Origin: TMED69 sp036130055
GTDB lineage: Bacteria > Pseudomonadota > Gammaproteobacteria > Ga0077536
NCBI GenBank assembly: GCA_036130055.1
Contig: JAYYOR010000017.1
Location: 1 to 54,679, forward strand
Reading direction: 5' to 3'
DNA length: 54,679 nt
Shown: piece after piece, positions 1 through 8,344 of the stretch
How positions within the stretch are numbered: the stretch's first letter is position 1
Layout of the letters: each line of letters begins with the position of its first letter
Made by a program: the position numbers and the translations under genes
Notes under the pieces: model-generated
Databases searched by the model: none
What the model was told of the DNA's origin: nothing
The model's input: the letters and a program-made list of their open reading frames with translations, nothing else

Positions 1-2
1 AT

Positions 3-374
3 CAATATGCTCAACTTGAAAAAAATGAGTTAAAAAATAAAATTGAAGAAATTGCGAGACATCATATACATGAGATGTATAGGTACCTAGACATTCTTAA
101 TACAATTTCTGTAGCGACACCATTGTTCGGTTTATTAGGGACGGTGCTGGGTATGATTTCTGTTTTTGAGCAAATTTATTTGGCAGGGGTAGAAAACGCG
201 CCGTCTTTAGCAGGGGGCATTTCGGAAGCACTTGTTTCAACGGCGGCCGGTCTGTCTGTCGCCATTCCCTCTCTTTTATTCCATCGATTTTTTATTAATA
301 GAATTGAGAGCTTGGTTGTTTTAATTGAAATAAGTACGACTAAAATTATAGATACGATAAGTTATTCTAAATGA
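3..374 (+). CDS. exbB: ExbB/TolQ/MotA-family proton channel subunit (5' end outside window)
   Basis: This is the C-terminal part of an ExbB-type inner-membrane protein. The reading frame is open to the window edge, so the true start lies upstream and the first in-window ATG (75) is internal. Two hydrophobic helices are visible, around LNTISVATPLFGLLGTVLGM and ALVSTAAGLSVAIPSLLF, with the Gly/Thr/Pro pattern of the family's pore helices. ExbB works with ExbD to pass proton-motive force to TonB. Its stop overlaps the exbD start by 4 bp (ATGA), so the two are translationally coupled. The genome also has TonB-dependent receptors (17.9 and 24.4 kb) that would need this system. TolQ is less likely because lpxK follows. 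Confidence 0.88.
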   Translation, partial: QYAQLEKNELKNKIEEIARHHIHEMYRYLDILNTISVATPLFGLLGTVLGMISVFEQIYLAGVENAPSLAGGISEALVSTAAGLSVAIPSLLFHRFFINRIESLVVLIEISTTKIIDTISYSK

Positions 375-781
375 ATATTATGCCAAAAAATAAAAAAATC
401 GAAGCGGAACTAAATCTTACCCCACTTATCGACGTGGTATTCTTATTGTTAATTTTCTTTATGGTTTCGACAAAATTTGACGTCAACCAACGGCGTGACA
501 TTGATCTACCGATTTCAAATAATCCAGGATTAAATTCAACAAATAGCATTCCGCTTTTTGTTGACATTGATAATTTGGTAACCATCAAACAACAGGTTTT
601 TAATATAAATGAATTGGGCAAAATTAGTGAAGAGTTGCAGGACCTGAAAAATGCCGGCTTAGAACATTTAACAGTATACGCAGATGCAGATGTGAACTAT
701 CAAACTTTCGTTACCTTGATGGAATCGATAACGTCTGCTGGAATTAAGAAGGTATCCTTCTCAGTCAATTATTCTAAGTAA
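371..781 (+). CDS. exbD: ExbD/TolR-family biopolymer transport protein
   Basis: This 136-residue protein has a short cytoplasmic N-terminus, one transmembrane helix (about residues 17-33) and a periplasmic domain, the normal ExbD plan. The helix holds the motif LTPLIDVVFLLLIFF with the proton-conducting aspartate at residue 21. It partners ExbB to energise TonB-dependent outer-membrane transport. It begins in a 4-bp overlap with exbB and ends 4 bp before the lpxK start, so exbB-exbD-lpxK-ycaR-kdsB reads as one operon. This gene order is common in gammaproteobacteria. Confidence 0.92.
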   Translation: MNIMPKNKKIEAELNLTPLIDVVFLLLIFFMVSTKFDVNQRRDIDLPISNNPGLNSTNSIPLFVDIDNLVTIKQQVFNINELGKISEELQDLKNAGLEHLTVYADADVNYQTFVTLMESITSAGIKKVSFSVNYSK

Positions 782-785
782 TATT

Positions 786-1790
786 TTGAAATCTTTAATT
801 TTTAGCCGATATTTGTTACAAAGCCTACACAACATTTGGCAAACTAAATCATTAATTACAGGACTTCTTTTGCCTTTAAGCCTCTTATTCTGGATGGTAT
901 CTGTAACAAGAAGATTCTTATATCAAAAAAAAATCTTAAAGTCAGTCAATTTTGACATTCCGATTATTGTGGTGGGGAACATTACAGTTGGTGGAACAGG
1001 AAAAACGCCTGTTGTCATATGGCTCACAAACTTTCTCAAACAAAAAGGTTTTAAAGTCGGAGTGCTTTGCTCGGGTTACAAAGGCAGCGACATTAGTCTT
1101 CCTGTCAGCATAACCTCAAAAAGTGATGCTTATCACGTTGGTGATGAAGCTGTCCATATCTATAAAAGAACTCAAAGTGTTGTTGTGAGCTGCAAGCATC
1201 GAGTGAAAGCTGCAAAGTTTTTACGTCAAAATTTTGACCTTGATGTTCTAATCTGTGATGATGGTTTACAGCATTATAAGCTGGTAAGAGACATAGAAAT
1301 ACATGTCTTAAACGGAGAAAGAGGGTTTGGGAATGAGTATCTTCTTCCCGCTGGTCCGATGAGGGAGTCCAAAAATAGATTGCGCAACATTGATTTGAAA
1401 GTGGTAAAAGGAATGCCTGCGAGGGGTGAATACAGATTGGATTACTGCAGTAATTACATATATAAGATCAACGATCCGAATACGACGGAGAACTTACATT
1501 ACCTTAAGGATAAGAGGTTCTTGGCAATAGCTGGAATTGCTAATCCTAGGGAATTTTTCGAAATTTTAAAACAAAATAGTTTGAGACCAATTGAGATGCC
1601 TTTCCCAGACCACCATAGATATCAGTTTGCTGATTTTGAAGGTTATGAAAATATACCAATTCTTATGACCGAAAAAGATGCAGTGAAATGTCAGAACATC
1701 AAGGGTTTTGAGTTCTGGGCTATTAATCTTGAATATTATCTTCCAAAAGAATTCGGCGAGGCAGTTTTAAAAAAATTGGAGAATTTATAA
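786..1790 (+). CDS. lpxK: Tetraacyldisaccharide 4'-kinase (lipid A synthesis)
   Basis: LpxK phosphorylates the 4' position of the lipid A disaccharide at the inner membrane, the sixth step of the Raetz pathway. The 334-residue protein has the expected size. An N-terminal hydrophobic stretch (about 20-40) precedes the P-loop region GNITVGGTGKTP (about 64-75), which is diagnostic. Further on, LICDDGLQHYKL and LLPAGPMRE are typical LpxK motifs. The start is a TTG at 786, only 4 bp after the exbD stop, with no clear Shine-Dalgarno sequence. Translation probably depends on coupling to exbD. The msbA gene that often precedes lpxK is not in the window. Confidence 0.95.
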   Translation: MKSLIFSRYLLQSLHNIWQTKSLITGLLLPLSLLFWMVSVTRRFLYQKKILKSVNFDIPIIVVGNITVGGTGKTPVVIWLTNFLKQKGFKVGVLCSGYKGSDISLPVSITSKSDAYHVGDEAVHIYKRTQSVVVSCKHRVKAAKFLRQNFDLDVLICDDGLQHYKLVRDIEIHVLNGERGFGNEYLLPAGPMRESKNRLRNIDLKVVKGMPARGEYRLDYCSNYIYKINDPNTTENLHYLKDKRFLAIAGIANPREFFEILKQNSLRPIEMPFPDHHRYQFADFEGYENIPILMTEKDAVKCQNIKGFEFWAINLEYYLPKEFGEAVLKKLENL

Positions 1791-1791
1791 T

Positions 1792-1980
1792 ATGGATAAG
1801 AAACTATTAGATCTTTTGGTTTGCCCGGTTACAAAAGGAAAACTAATTTATGATTCTTCTAAAAAAGAACTGTATTCAAAATCAGCTAAATTAGCGTTCC
1901 CTATTAAAGATGGCATTCCCATCATGCTCGTATCGGAAGCCAGGAATTTATCTGAAGAGGAGTTGTCCTCCCTTAAATGA
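1792..1980 (+). CDS. ycaR: Trm112/YcaR family small protein
   Basis: This 62-residue protein matches the YcaR family found between lpxK and kdsB in gammaproteobacteria (LLDLLVCPVTKGKL near the start, then LAFPIKDGIPIML). Family members are small zinc-ribbon-like proteins related to eukaryotic Trm112. Here the usual CPxC pair is reduced to one cysteine (C11, followed by Pro-Val-Thr), so zinc binding may be lost or different. It starts 1 bp after the lpxK stop and its stop overlaps kdsB by 4 bp. Its cellular role is not established. Confidence 0.88.
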   Translation: MDKKLLDLLVCPVTKGKLIYDSSKKELYSKSAKLAFPIKDGIPIMLVSEARNLSEEELSSLK

Positions 1981-2693
1981 ATTTTTGCGTCTTCATTCCT
2001 GCGCGCTTGGGTTCTACAAGATTGCCAGCAAAACCATTAATAAAGATAGAAGGTCGTTCAATCATTCAACGTGTCTATCAAAACTGCATTGAAAGTGGTG
2101 CTGAAAAGGTCTTTGTTGCCACTGATGCTGAAAGCATCAAGGCAGAGGTTGAATCTTTTGGTGGAAGGGTTTGTATGACTCCAAGTAACTTAAATTCAGG
2201 TTCAGACCGGATCGCTAAAGCCATTGCTAGCTTGAGCTTTAAAAAAGAAGATGTAATAGTCAACGTGCAGGGAGACGAGCCTTTTTTATCACCTGAGGTA
2301 ATCAAACAAGTCGGCAAACAGGTTAATGCCGAAAAACAGTACGTCGCTACAATTTATGAAGAATGCGACCCAACAAAAAAGAACGATGTCAATTCGGTAA
2401 AAGTTGTAACTGATCAAAATAATTTTGCTTTGTATTTTAGTCGTTCTCGCATTCCATTTAATTCGGAAAAGAGTTTAAAAAAGCATGTCGGCATCTACGG
2501 CTATACCGTTGGTAAATTACTAAATTTTATTACATTGGCTCCGCCAGATATCGAACAATCGGAAAAGCTTGAGCAGCTTAGATTTCTTTACTATGGAATG
2601 AGGATTAAGGCGTTGAAAGCAGTCGGTGAGGTAGGTATTGGAATAGATACCAAAGAGGATCTGGACAAAGCCAAAATTTATCTAGCTCGGTAA
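1977..2693 (+). CDS. kdsB: 3-deoxy-manno-octulosonate cytidylyltransferase (CMP-Kdo synthetase)
   Basis: KdsB activates Kdo with CTP to give CMP-Kdo for the LPS inner core. The 238-residue protein carries the nucleotide-binding N-terminus FIPARLGSTRLPAKPL (about 6-21) and the NVQGDEPF motif (about 97-104) that coordinates the metal and the sugar. Its length is close to the usual 240-250. It starts within a 4-bp overlap with ycaR and closes the lipid A/Kdo operon. The 3' end overlaps the convergent infA by 16 bp. Confidence 0.95.
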   Translation: MNFCVFIPARLGSTRLPAKPLIKIEGRSIIQRVYQNCIESGAEKVFVATDAESIKAEVESFGGRVCMTPSNLNSGSDRIAKAIASLSFKKEDVIVNVQGDEPFLSPEVIKQVGKQVNAEKQYVATIYEECDPTKKNDVNSVKVVTDQNNFALYFSRSRIPFNSEKSLKKHVGIYGYTVGKLLNFITLAPPDIEQSEKLEQLRFLYYGMRIKALKAVGEVGIGIDTKEDLDKAKIYLAR

Positions 2694-2896
2694 GTTATTC
2701 TTCCTTTCGATAGGTCGTAAGGAGTTAGTTCGACGGTTACCTCATCTCCGGTTAAAATTCTAATGTAATTTTTCCGCATTTTTCCTGAGATATGAGCGGT
2801 AATTACATGTCCATTTTCGAGTTCAACCCTGAACATCGTGTTAGGAAGGGTATCGACCACCTTTCCCTGCATTTCTATATGTTCTTCTTTTGCCAT
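2678..2896 (-). CDS. infA: Translation initiation factor IF-1
   Basis: This 72-residue protein is the standard length for bacterial IF-1 and reads as an S1-like OB-fold from end to end (MAKEEHIEMQGKVVDTLPNT at the N-terminus, DEVTVELTPYDLSKGRI near the C-terminus). IF-1 binds the ribosomal A site during initiation. The gene runs opposite to kdsB and the two overlap by 16 bp at their 3' ends. The leader just before the ATG is very A/T-rich with no obvious Shine-Dalgarno. The neighbouring aat on the same strand matches the common gammaproteobacterial order. Confidence 0.96.
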   Translation of the reverse strand: MAKEEHIEMQGKVVDTLPNTMFRVELENGHVITAHISGKMRKNYIRILTGDEVTVELTPYDLSKGRITYRAR

Positions 2897-2977
2897 TAAA
2901 AATTTAATTTATATTGATTATTTTCATTGTGCCTTAAAAAAAACGATTGAGCAAAATTAAAATTTCAGTATTTGTTT

Positions 2978-3661
2978 TTATTTTTCGCAATAATTTTTTA
3001 AAATTCTTTCAAATTCGGATCGTTCAATTAACTCGGCCCCTAAAGTTTTTAGATGCTCACTCTCAACTTGACAATCTATTATATGATAATTTGAATAAGG
3101 TTCCCATCTACATAGTGCATAAAGAGCTAGTTTTGAGGCATCATTCTGTAAAGAGAACATCGATTCGCCGAAAAAAATCTGTCCAATTGAAACTCCATAT
3201 AGTCCACCTATTAGTTTGCCGTCACTCCAGCACTCTACAGAGTGGGCATATCCTTGATTATGTAGATGTAGGTAGGCTTGTTTAACTGCTTTTGTGATCC
3301 AAGTATTATTTTTTCGCTCATTAGTATTAGCGCATTTCTCGATAACCTGTTCAAAATCTCTATTTTTATGAATGGTGTATAATTTTTTTTTTATTTTTCT
3401 TCGTAATGTCCGATTAACTTTTAGGTTTTGCGGCCGAAGAATTAGTCGCTTTGAGGGTGACCACCAGATAACCGGCTGTCCTTCAGTGTACCAAGGAAAA
3501 GCTCCTTTCCTGTAGTTCTTCAATAGCTCATGTAATTCCAGTGATCCCCCGTATGCCAATAGGCCATCGGGCTTTAGCAATGCGTGTCTTGTGTCAGGTA
3601 GTTGCTCACTAAAACGTGACAGCTTTGGGCAAAAGTATTGGCAATAAGGTTCTGTTTTGAT
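2978..3661 (-). CDS. aat: Leucyl/phenylalanyl-tRNA--protein transferase, probable ATC start
   Basis: Aat transfers Leu or Phe from tRNA onto proteins with N-terminal Arg or Lys, marking them for ClpS/ClpAP. Core motifs are clear: KPDGLLAYGGSL, GAFPWY, WWSP, HSVECW and GESMF. The first ordinary start is a TTG at 3580, giving 200 residues. That would remove a conserved segment: the frame continues upstream as KLSRFSEQLPDTRHALLKPD, which aligns with the LSR...FP...AL region at the start of known Aat proteins. No ATG, GTG or TTG lies in that extension. An ATC at 3659-3661, 8 nt after AAGAGGAG (3670-3677), would give 227 residues, close to the 234 of E. coli. I chose that start; a sequencing error is the alternative. 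Confidence 0.88.
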   Translation of the reverse strand: MKTEPYCQYFCPKLSRFSEQLPDTRHALLKPDGLLAYGGSLELHELLKNYRKGAFPWYTEGQPVIWWSPSKRLILRPQNLKVNRTLRRKIKKKLYTIHKNRDFEQVIEKCANTNERKNNTWITKAVKQAYLHLHNQGYAHSVECWSDGKLIGGLYGVSIGQIFFGESMFSLQNDASKLALYALCRWEPYSNYHIIDCQVESEHLKTLGAELIERSEFERILKNYCEK

Positions 3662-3669
3662 GAGTGAGA

Positions 3670-3677
3670 CTCCTCTT
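3670..3677 (-). promoter_or_regulatory. Ribosome binding site pointing to an ATC start of aat
   Basis: AAGAGGAG on the minus strand is a strong Shine-Dalgarno sequence. The in-frame codon at the right distance (8 nt) is ATC, not ATG, GTG or TTG. An ATG at about 3688 in another frame stops after three codons. The site therefore supports an aat start near 3661 rather than at the TTG 81 nt further in. Confidence 0.5.
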
Positions 3678-3683
3678 AATGGT

Positions 3684-4814
3684 TCATAAGGAATTTATAT
3701 AATTATCTACGGCCTCTGTTTCTTGCACGAGGAATTTTGAAATTGCCATTTTAAAGTTCTTGTCGATGATATGGTGCGCGGAAAACGTTTTTACCGGATG
3801 AAATCCTCTTTTCAGTTTATGCTCACCCTGCGCTCCAGCGTCAAGTTTTTTTATTTTATGTCGTATGCAATATTCAATCGTCTGGTAGTAGCAAAGTTCG
3901 AAATGCAAATATTCATGGTAACTGTTAGCTCCCCAATGTCGACCATAAAGGCAATCCTCAGAAGATAGCGCAAACGCCCCTGCCACGTAATGGTTTCCGT
4001 CTTTAGCTAAAAATAGTATTGGTTTGAATTCATCTAGATTAACTAGATTTAAAAAAAATTCTTTCGTTAATCTGGGTTGACTCCATTTTTTCTGAAAAGT
4101 TGAGCAGTAAAAGTTATGGAAAACATCCCAGTGCATCTCTTCAATGTCTCGACCTTCTCTTATTTCAATTTTTATCTGGGAATCACGCAATTTGTTTCGT
4201 TCTCTTTTTATAGCTTTCCGGCGTTTTGAACTTAAGCTTGTGAGGAACTCTGTAAAATTTTGAAATCCGTGATTTTCCCAATGATATTGACAACCTTGCC
4301 TAATGAGCAAACCTTCTTTCTTATAGAAATCTAATTCAGAGGGTTCAAAAAAAAGCATGTGCCACGAAGATAGTCCATTGCTCCTGCAGATGTTGTCTAT
4401 AGTTTTTAGGATAATTTTTTTAGCGTCGAAGCTCTCTTCTTGAGAACTATCGATCAATAATCGTGGTCCTGTTACAGGAGAGAAAGGGGAGGCCGAGACC
4501 AGTTTTGGGTAGTATTTCCCTCCTGCTCTCTCATAAGCGTCCGCCCAGCTCCAGTCAAAAACAAATTCACCGTAAGAGTTATCCCTAGCATAAGTAGGAA
4601 GAGCTGCTATTATCTTATTATCTCTTTTTACGATTAAATGGTAAGGGAACCAGCCGTGCGGCTCTAGACAATTTGAAACTTCAAGATTACGTAGAAATCC
4701 GTGACTAATGAAGGGATTTTGTTTGGTGAGAGCGTTCCATTCTAGCGGGGGTATTGAACTTAAAGAGTTTAAACATTCAATCTCTAGATTACCGTTTGTG
4801 TCTGGCTGGCTCAA
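3684..4814 (-). CDS. GNAT-fold FemAB-like protein, COG3146 / PF04339 family
   Basis: This 376-residue protein resembles the COG3146 family (often labelled peptidogalycan biosynthesis/recognition, PF04339). Its segments HLIVKRDNKIIAALPTYARD, FVFDWSWADAYERAGG and SPVTGPRLLI follow the family pattern, and LDAGAQGEHKLKRGF near the C-terminus is the most conserved stretch. The fold is related to GNAT/FemAB acyltransferases, but the substrate is unknown. It starts in a 4-bp overlap with the DUF1820 gene and ends just upstream of aat. In many gammaproteobacteria the neighbour of aat is bpt, another GNAT-type aminoacyl transferase; the two are not obviously the same protein. Confidence 0.82.
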   Translation of the reverse strand: MSQPDTNGNLEIECLNSLSSIPPLEWNALTKQNPFISHGFLRNLEVSNCLEPHGWFPYHLIVKRDNKIIAALPTYARDNSYGEFVFDWSWADAYERAGGKYYPKLVSASPFSPVTGPRLLIDSSQEESFDAKKIILKTIDNICRSNGLSSWHMLFFEPSELDFYKKEGLLIRQGCQYHWENHGFQNFTEFLTSLSSKRRKAIKRERNKLRDSQIKIEIREGRDIEEMHWDVFHNFYCSTFQKKWSQPRLTKEFFLNLVNLDEFKPILFLAKDGNHYVAGAFALSSEDCLYGRHWGANSYHEYLHFELCYYQTIEYCIRHKIKKLDAGAQGEHKLKRGFHPVKTFSAHHIIDKNFKMAISKFLVQETEAVDNYINSL

Positions 4815-5152
4815 GAGTTTCCTGTTTCGTGGTTATTAGTTATGACCGGAAAAGGTGTAACGGTTCCCGACCCGCCCTCGGCCTTTGAAACCTTGCTCTG
4901 ACCCATCTTTTCAACTTCGTCGATCCTGACTATTGAATGCATTGGGATGTAGGTCCTTGTTACGCCTGAAAACTCTGACTTTAATGATTCCTCTGATGGG
5001 TCGACAACGACCGAACTTTTCTCACCAAAAACGATTTCTTCGATTTCGATGAAACCGAGTAATCCGCTTTGGTGAACTTCCTTAGCGAAAATCTCATATA
5101 CTTTCCCTTGATTTATAAACGAAATTTTGTAAATTTTTTCTTTAGAACTCAT
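4811..5152 (-). CDS. DUF1820 family protein
   Basis: This 113-residue soluble protein matches the DUF1820 family by its opening (KIYKISFINQGKVYEIFAKE), its central GLLGFIEIEEIVFGE and its YIPMHSIVRIDEVEK motif. No catalytic residues or membrane segments stand out, and the C-terminal tail is low-complexity and polar. It is the first gene of a minus-strand group (DUF1820, COG3146, aat, infA) transcribed away from ftsK. The function of the family is not known. Confidence 0.8.
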   Translation of the reverse strand: MSSKEKIYKISFINQGKVYEIFAKEVHQSGLLGFIEIEEIVFGEKSSVVVDPSEESLKSEFSGVTRTYIPMHSIVRIDEVEKMGQSKVSKAEGGSGTVTPFPVITNNHETGNS

Positions 5153-5319
5153 ATTAGCTTTCCACGAGTGGTCTGGTTAATCGAAATCATAACACTTAAC
5201 ACAAATAATTACTGATTTATACGATACAGATCCTGTTGGCGATCCTATTCCCTTGGAACGAATCTATTTGCTTGTCTTTAAATGATTTATTTTGCTTACG
5301 TTTGTTTTGTTATTCAGAT

Positions 5320-5347
5320 TTGAGGAAATTCTAAAATTTTGTTATAT
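5320..5347 (+). promoter_or_regulatory. Candidate sigma-70 promoter of ftsK
   Basis: TTGAGG (5320-5325), a 16-bp spacer and TTATAT (5342-5347) lie about 40 bp before the ftsK start in the 235-bp divergent gap between ftsK and the DUF1820 gene. A strong Shine-Dalgarno (GGAGG) follows near 5372. The call rests on consensus resemblance only; the gap is AT-rich and chance matches are possible. Confidence 0.3.
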
Positions 5348-5387
5348 TTCTGTTGGTTACAGCTGAAACTGGAGGTAAATTTTTAAT

Positions 5388-7688
5388 ATGTCTCAAGCGA
5401 TTCGAAAAGGACAGAGGGATAATATGCAGCTACCGCCATTAGTCGCGAATAGAATAAAGGAAGGAGTTTTTATAGCGCTGGTTGGACTGGCTGTGTTTTT
5501 AACGCTGGGTTTGATAACTTACCATCCCGCAGACCAAGGCTGGTCTCGAGTCGACTCCAGCGGTCAAGCAGTTCATAACTTAGCGGGCAATGTGGGTGCT
5601 TGGTTTGCAGATTTTACAATGCATATCTTTGGTTATTTTTCTTTTTTGATCCCAATCATGGTTGCAATAATAGGTTTGGGAGTTTTCAAAGGCTGGATAC
5701 ACGAAATTATAGAAAATAAGTTCTTCTTAGGTTTAAAGATTTTAGGATTTTTCGCGTTTGTAAGCAACGGTTGCGGTTTGCTTTGGGTTAGAGCAGGCGG
5801 ATATTTAGCAGAACCGGGTGTTAACAGTGGAGGAATAATTGGTGATTTGTTTGGTTCAAATATACTAGCTTCTTTTGGACACATTGGCGGAGTAATCCTT
5901 ATGTTGGCCGGTTTCTTTGCTGGATTTACGTTTTTGACGGGATGGTCTTGGCTAAAAATTATGGATGGTTTAGGCGCCATAATCTTGTTGGCTTGTCGTC
6001 GATGTTATCGTTGGTTAAAAGTTTCAGTACCTAGATGCATCAAAAATTTGAAGAGTTTAGAAAGGCAAAATTACCCGAATGAGTTAGTGGGTAAATTATC
6101 TAGAGGCTCAAGTCGTGAGCCCCGATTACCTAGAAACAACCATATTGAGATAGTGAAAGAACCTTTTGTTACGACGGCTTCTCGAGTTGAGAACAATGTA
6201 TTTGATGTAGAGTCGCTCCCTAATTTGGATTTGCTTAATTATCCTAGCGTTAGCAGTCAGTCTCATTCCGAGGTTAGTCTAAATGTGATGTCCAAAAAAG
6301 TGGAAGAAAAACTCATGGACTTTGGAATAGAAGTGAAGGTCGTTTCTGTCCGCCCAGGACCAGTGGTAACTAGATTCGAGTTACAACCAGTAGCCGGGTT
6401 AAAAGCAAGTAGAATAACCAATCTGACTAAGGATCTCGCGCGTTCATTATCAGCGATTAGCGTAAGAGTCGTTGAGGTAATTCCTGGTAAAACGTGTGTT
6501 GGACTCGAAATACCAAATGAGTCCAGAGAAATAGTTTATTTGCGAGAGATTTTAAGCTCGCCTGCCTTTCACTCTATTGCATCGTCCCTACCAATTGCAC
6601 TTGGGAAAGATATAAGTGGAGTTCCGGTGGCGGCAGATTTAGCAAAGATGCCTCATTTGTTGGTTGCAGGAACAACCGGTTCGGGTAAATCAGTTGCATT
6701 GAACGCGATGATTTTGAGTTTGCTGTATAAATCCAAGCCTGCCGACGTTCGATTCATTATGATTGACCCGAAAATGTTAGAACTATCTGTTTACGATGAA
6801 ATACCAAATCTGTTGGCTCCAGTTGTGACTGATATGAAAGAAGCCGCTAACGCCCTTAAATGGTGTGTGGCAGAAATGGAGCGTAGGTATAAACTTATGT
6901 CATATTTCGGCGTAAGAAATCTCGATGGATTCAATAAACTGATTGCCGAGTCGGTCAAAAAAGGCACGCCACTGTTGGAGCCTGAAGATTTACAATCAGA
7001 TGGACAAAGAAAAGAGTTAGGGCAGGAGCCCAAGATAGTCCTAATTATTGATGAACTCGCTGACTTGATGATGGTCGTTGGCAAAAAAGTTGAGGATTTG
7101 ATTGCGCGGCTAGCGCAAAAGGCACGAGCTTCAGGAATACATCTTATTCTCGCAACTCAAAGGCCGTCTGTTGTTGTGATCACTGGTCTAATAAAAGCAA
7201 ATATCCCAAGCCGTATTTCCTTCCAAGTCTCTTCAAAAGTCGATTCTCGTACGATATTAGATCAAATTGGTGCAGAAAATTTGCTCGGTCATGGTGACAT
7301 GCTTTATCTTCCTCCTGGGGCTGGATTGCCTAATCGAGTGCATGGTGCTTTTGTCTCTGACGAAGAGGTTCATAAAGTGGTAAAACGATTAAAAGAAATT
7401 GGTGCTCCGGAGTATAATGAAGAAGTCTTGTGTGGGCATATGGATTACGAGGGTGATAGTGCGAATTACGATGGTTTAGCAGACTCTGAACAAGATGAGC
7501 TTTACGACCATGCGGTAAAAATAGTTCTTCAAACACGAAAGGCATCAGTCTCCGGGATACAGAGAAGATTGAAGATTGGTTATAACCGAGCCGCTCGGAT
7601 GGTCGAAGCTATGGAATCAGCTGGCCTGGTGGGAGAACTTCAGGCCAATGGTGCAAGAGAAATATTGGTGCCTGCGGAACATCAGTGA
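5388..7688 (+). CDS. ftsK: DNA translocase FtsK
   Basis: FtsK is a septal DNA pump that clears and aligns chromosome ends at division and activates XerCD at dif. The N-terminal part (about 28-200) has four or so transmembrane helices, starting with GVFIALVGLAVFLTLGLI. The motor follows, with Walker A GTTGSGKS (about 428-435) and Walker B IVLIIDELADL (about 550-560). The gamma winged-helix domain that reads KOPS sites is at about 700-764 (SVSGIQRRLKIGYNRAARM). At 766 residues it has a short linker, unlike the 1329-residue E. coli protein. Its stop overlaps the lolA start by 4 bp. Confidence 0.96.
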   Translation: MSQAIRKGQRDNMQLPPLVANRIKEGVFIALVGLAVFLTLGLITYHPADQGWSRVDSSGQAVHNLAGNVGAWFADFTMHIFGYFSFLIPIMVAIIGLGVFKGWIHEIIENKFFLGLKILGFFAFVSNGCGLLWVRAGGYLAEPGVNSGGIIGDLFGSNILASFGHIGGVILMLAGFFAGFTFLTGWSWLKIMDGLGAIILLACRRCYRWLKVSVPRCIKNLKSLERQNYPNELVGKLSRGSSREPRLPRNNHIEIVKEPFVTTASRVENNVFDVESLPNLDLLNYPSVSSQSHSEVSLNVMSKKVEEKLMDFGIEVKVVSVRPGPVVTRFELQPVAGLKASRITNLTKDLARSLSAISVRVVEVIPGKTCVGLEIPNESREIVYLREILSSPAFHSIASSLPIALGKDISGVPVAADLAKMPHLLVAGTTGSGKSVALNAMILSLLYKSKPADVRFIMIDPKMLELSVYDEIPNLLAPVVTDMKEAANALKWCVAEMERRYKLMSYFGVRNLDGFNKLIAESVKKGTPLLEPEDLQSDGQRKELGQEPKIVLIIDELADLMMVVGKKVEDLIARLAQKARASGIHLILATQRPSVVVITGLIKANIPSRISFQVSSKVDSRTILDQIGAENLLGHGDMLYLPPGAGLPNRVHGAFVSDEEVHKVVKRLKEIGAPEYNEEVLCGHMDYEGDSANYDGLADSEQDELYDHAVKIVLQTRKASVSGIQRRLKIGYNRAARMVEAMESAGLVGELQANGAREILVPAEHQ

Positions 7689-8323
7689 TTCCATTAAAAT
7701 ACAGGACAGTTCTGCCTTCGATGAGTCTCGTATGTGCCTCCATGGTCTTTGGAAATCAGTCTGATGACGCTGGTGCTATGTTGCTTGATGCGCTAAACAT
7801 TAACACTATGACTGCAACTTTTTCGCAGGTAGTTCGAAATATAGAAACTTCAAAAGAGGTGTCCGTGAGCTCAGGGAGAATGTCTTTCGCTAAGCCTAAC
7901 CTGCTCAAATGGGCGTACGATGAGCCTATTAATCAGATTTTTATTAAAAAGAATCAAATCATTTATATGTTTGATAAGGATTTATTGCAACTTTCAAAAC
8001 TAAACCAGTCATCCAGCAAAAAAACTCCTTTTGATTTTATGACTCTTGATTATAGAGATCTTAAAACGTTTTATACCATAGAGAAATTAAATATCAGCGA
8101 TACTGTATCTGGGTTAAGCTTAAAACCTAAAAACGAAATTAGCGATCATTATCAAGTTATTATTGTTTTGAAGGACAAGTTAATTCACCAAATTGAAATT
8201 TTTTATCGCATTGGCAGAGTAATTGAAATAAACTTCGAAAAAGTGAAGGTCAATTTGACTTTTTCCAAGAACGAGTTCGATCTAGATTTGCCTTCAAATA
8301 TTGCAATCGAAGAAATAAAATAA
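7685..8323 (+). CDS. lolA: Outer-membrane lipoprotein carrier protein LolA
   Basis: LolA shuttles lipoproteins from LolCDE across the periplasm to LolB. The 212-residue protein has an N-terminal hydrophobic signal-like region ending near residue 25. LolA-type sequence follows: LNINTMTATFSQVVRN, SSGRMSFAKPNLLKWAYDEP and the PFDFMTLDYRDLK region. The start is a GTG at 7685 in a GTGA overlap with the ftsK stop, so it is coupled to ftsK. ftsK-lolA is a standard gammaproteobacterial pair. Confidence 0.92.
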   Translation: MIPLKYRTVLPSMSLVCASMVFGNQSDDAGAMLLDALNINTMTATFSQVVRNIETSKEVSVSSGRMSFAKPNLLKWAYDEPINQIFIKKNQIIYMFDKDLLQLSKLNQSSSKKTPFDFMTLDYRDLKTFYTIEKLNISDTVSGLSLKPKNEISDHYQVIIVLKDKLIHQIEIFYRIGRVIEINFEKVKVNLTFSKNEFDLDLPSNIAIEEIK

Positions 8324-8344
8324 TCTATTAAGCGAATAATAGCT

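Noticed and set aside
2947..3285. 112-residue plus-strand frame antisense to aat
   Set aside because: It covers the conserved catalytic part of aat and has low-complexity Phe/Ile/Leu sequence; no family match is visible.
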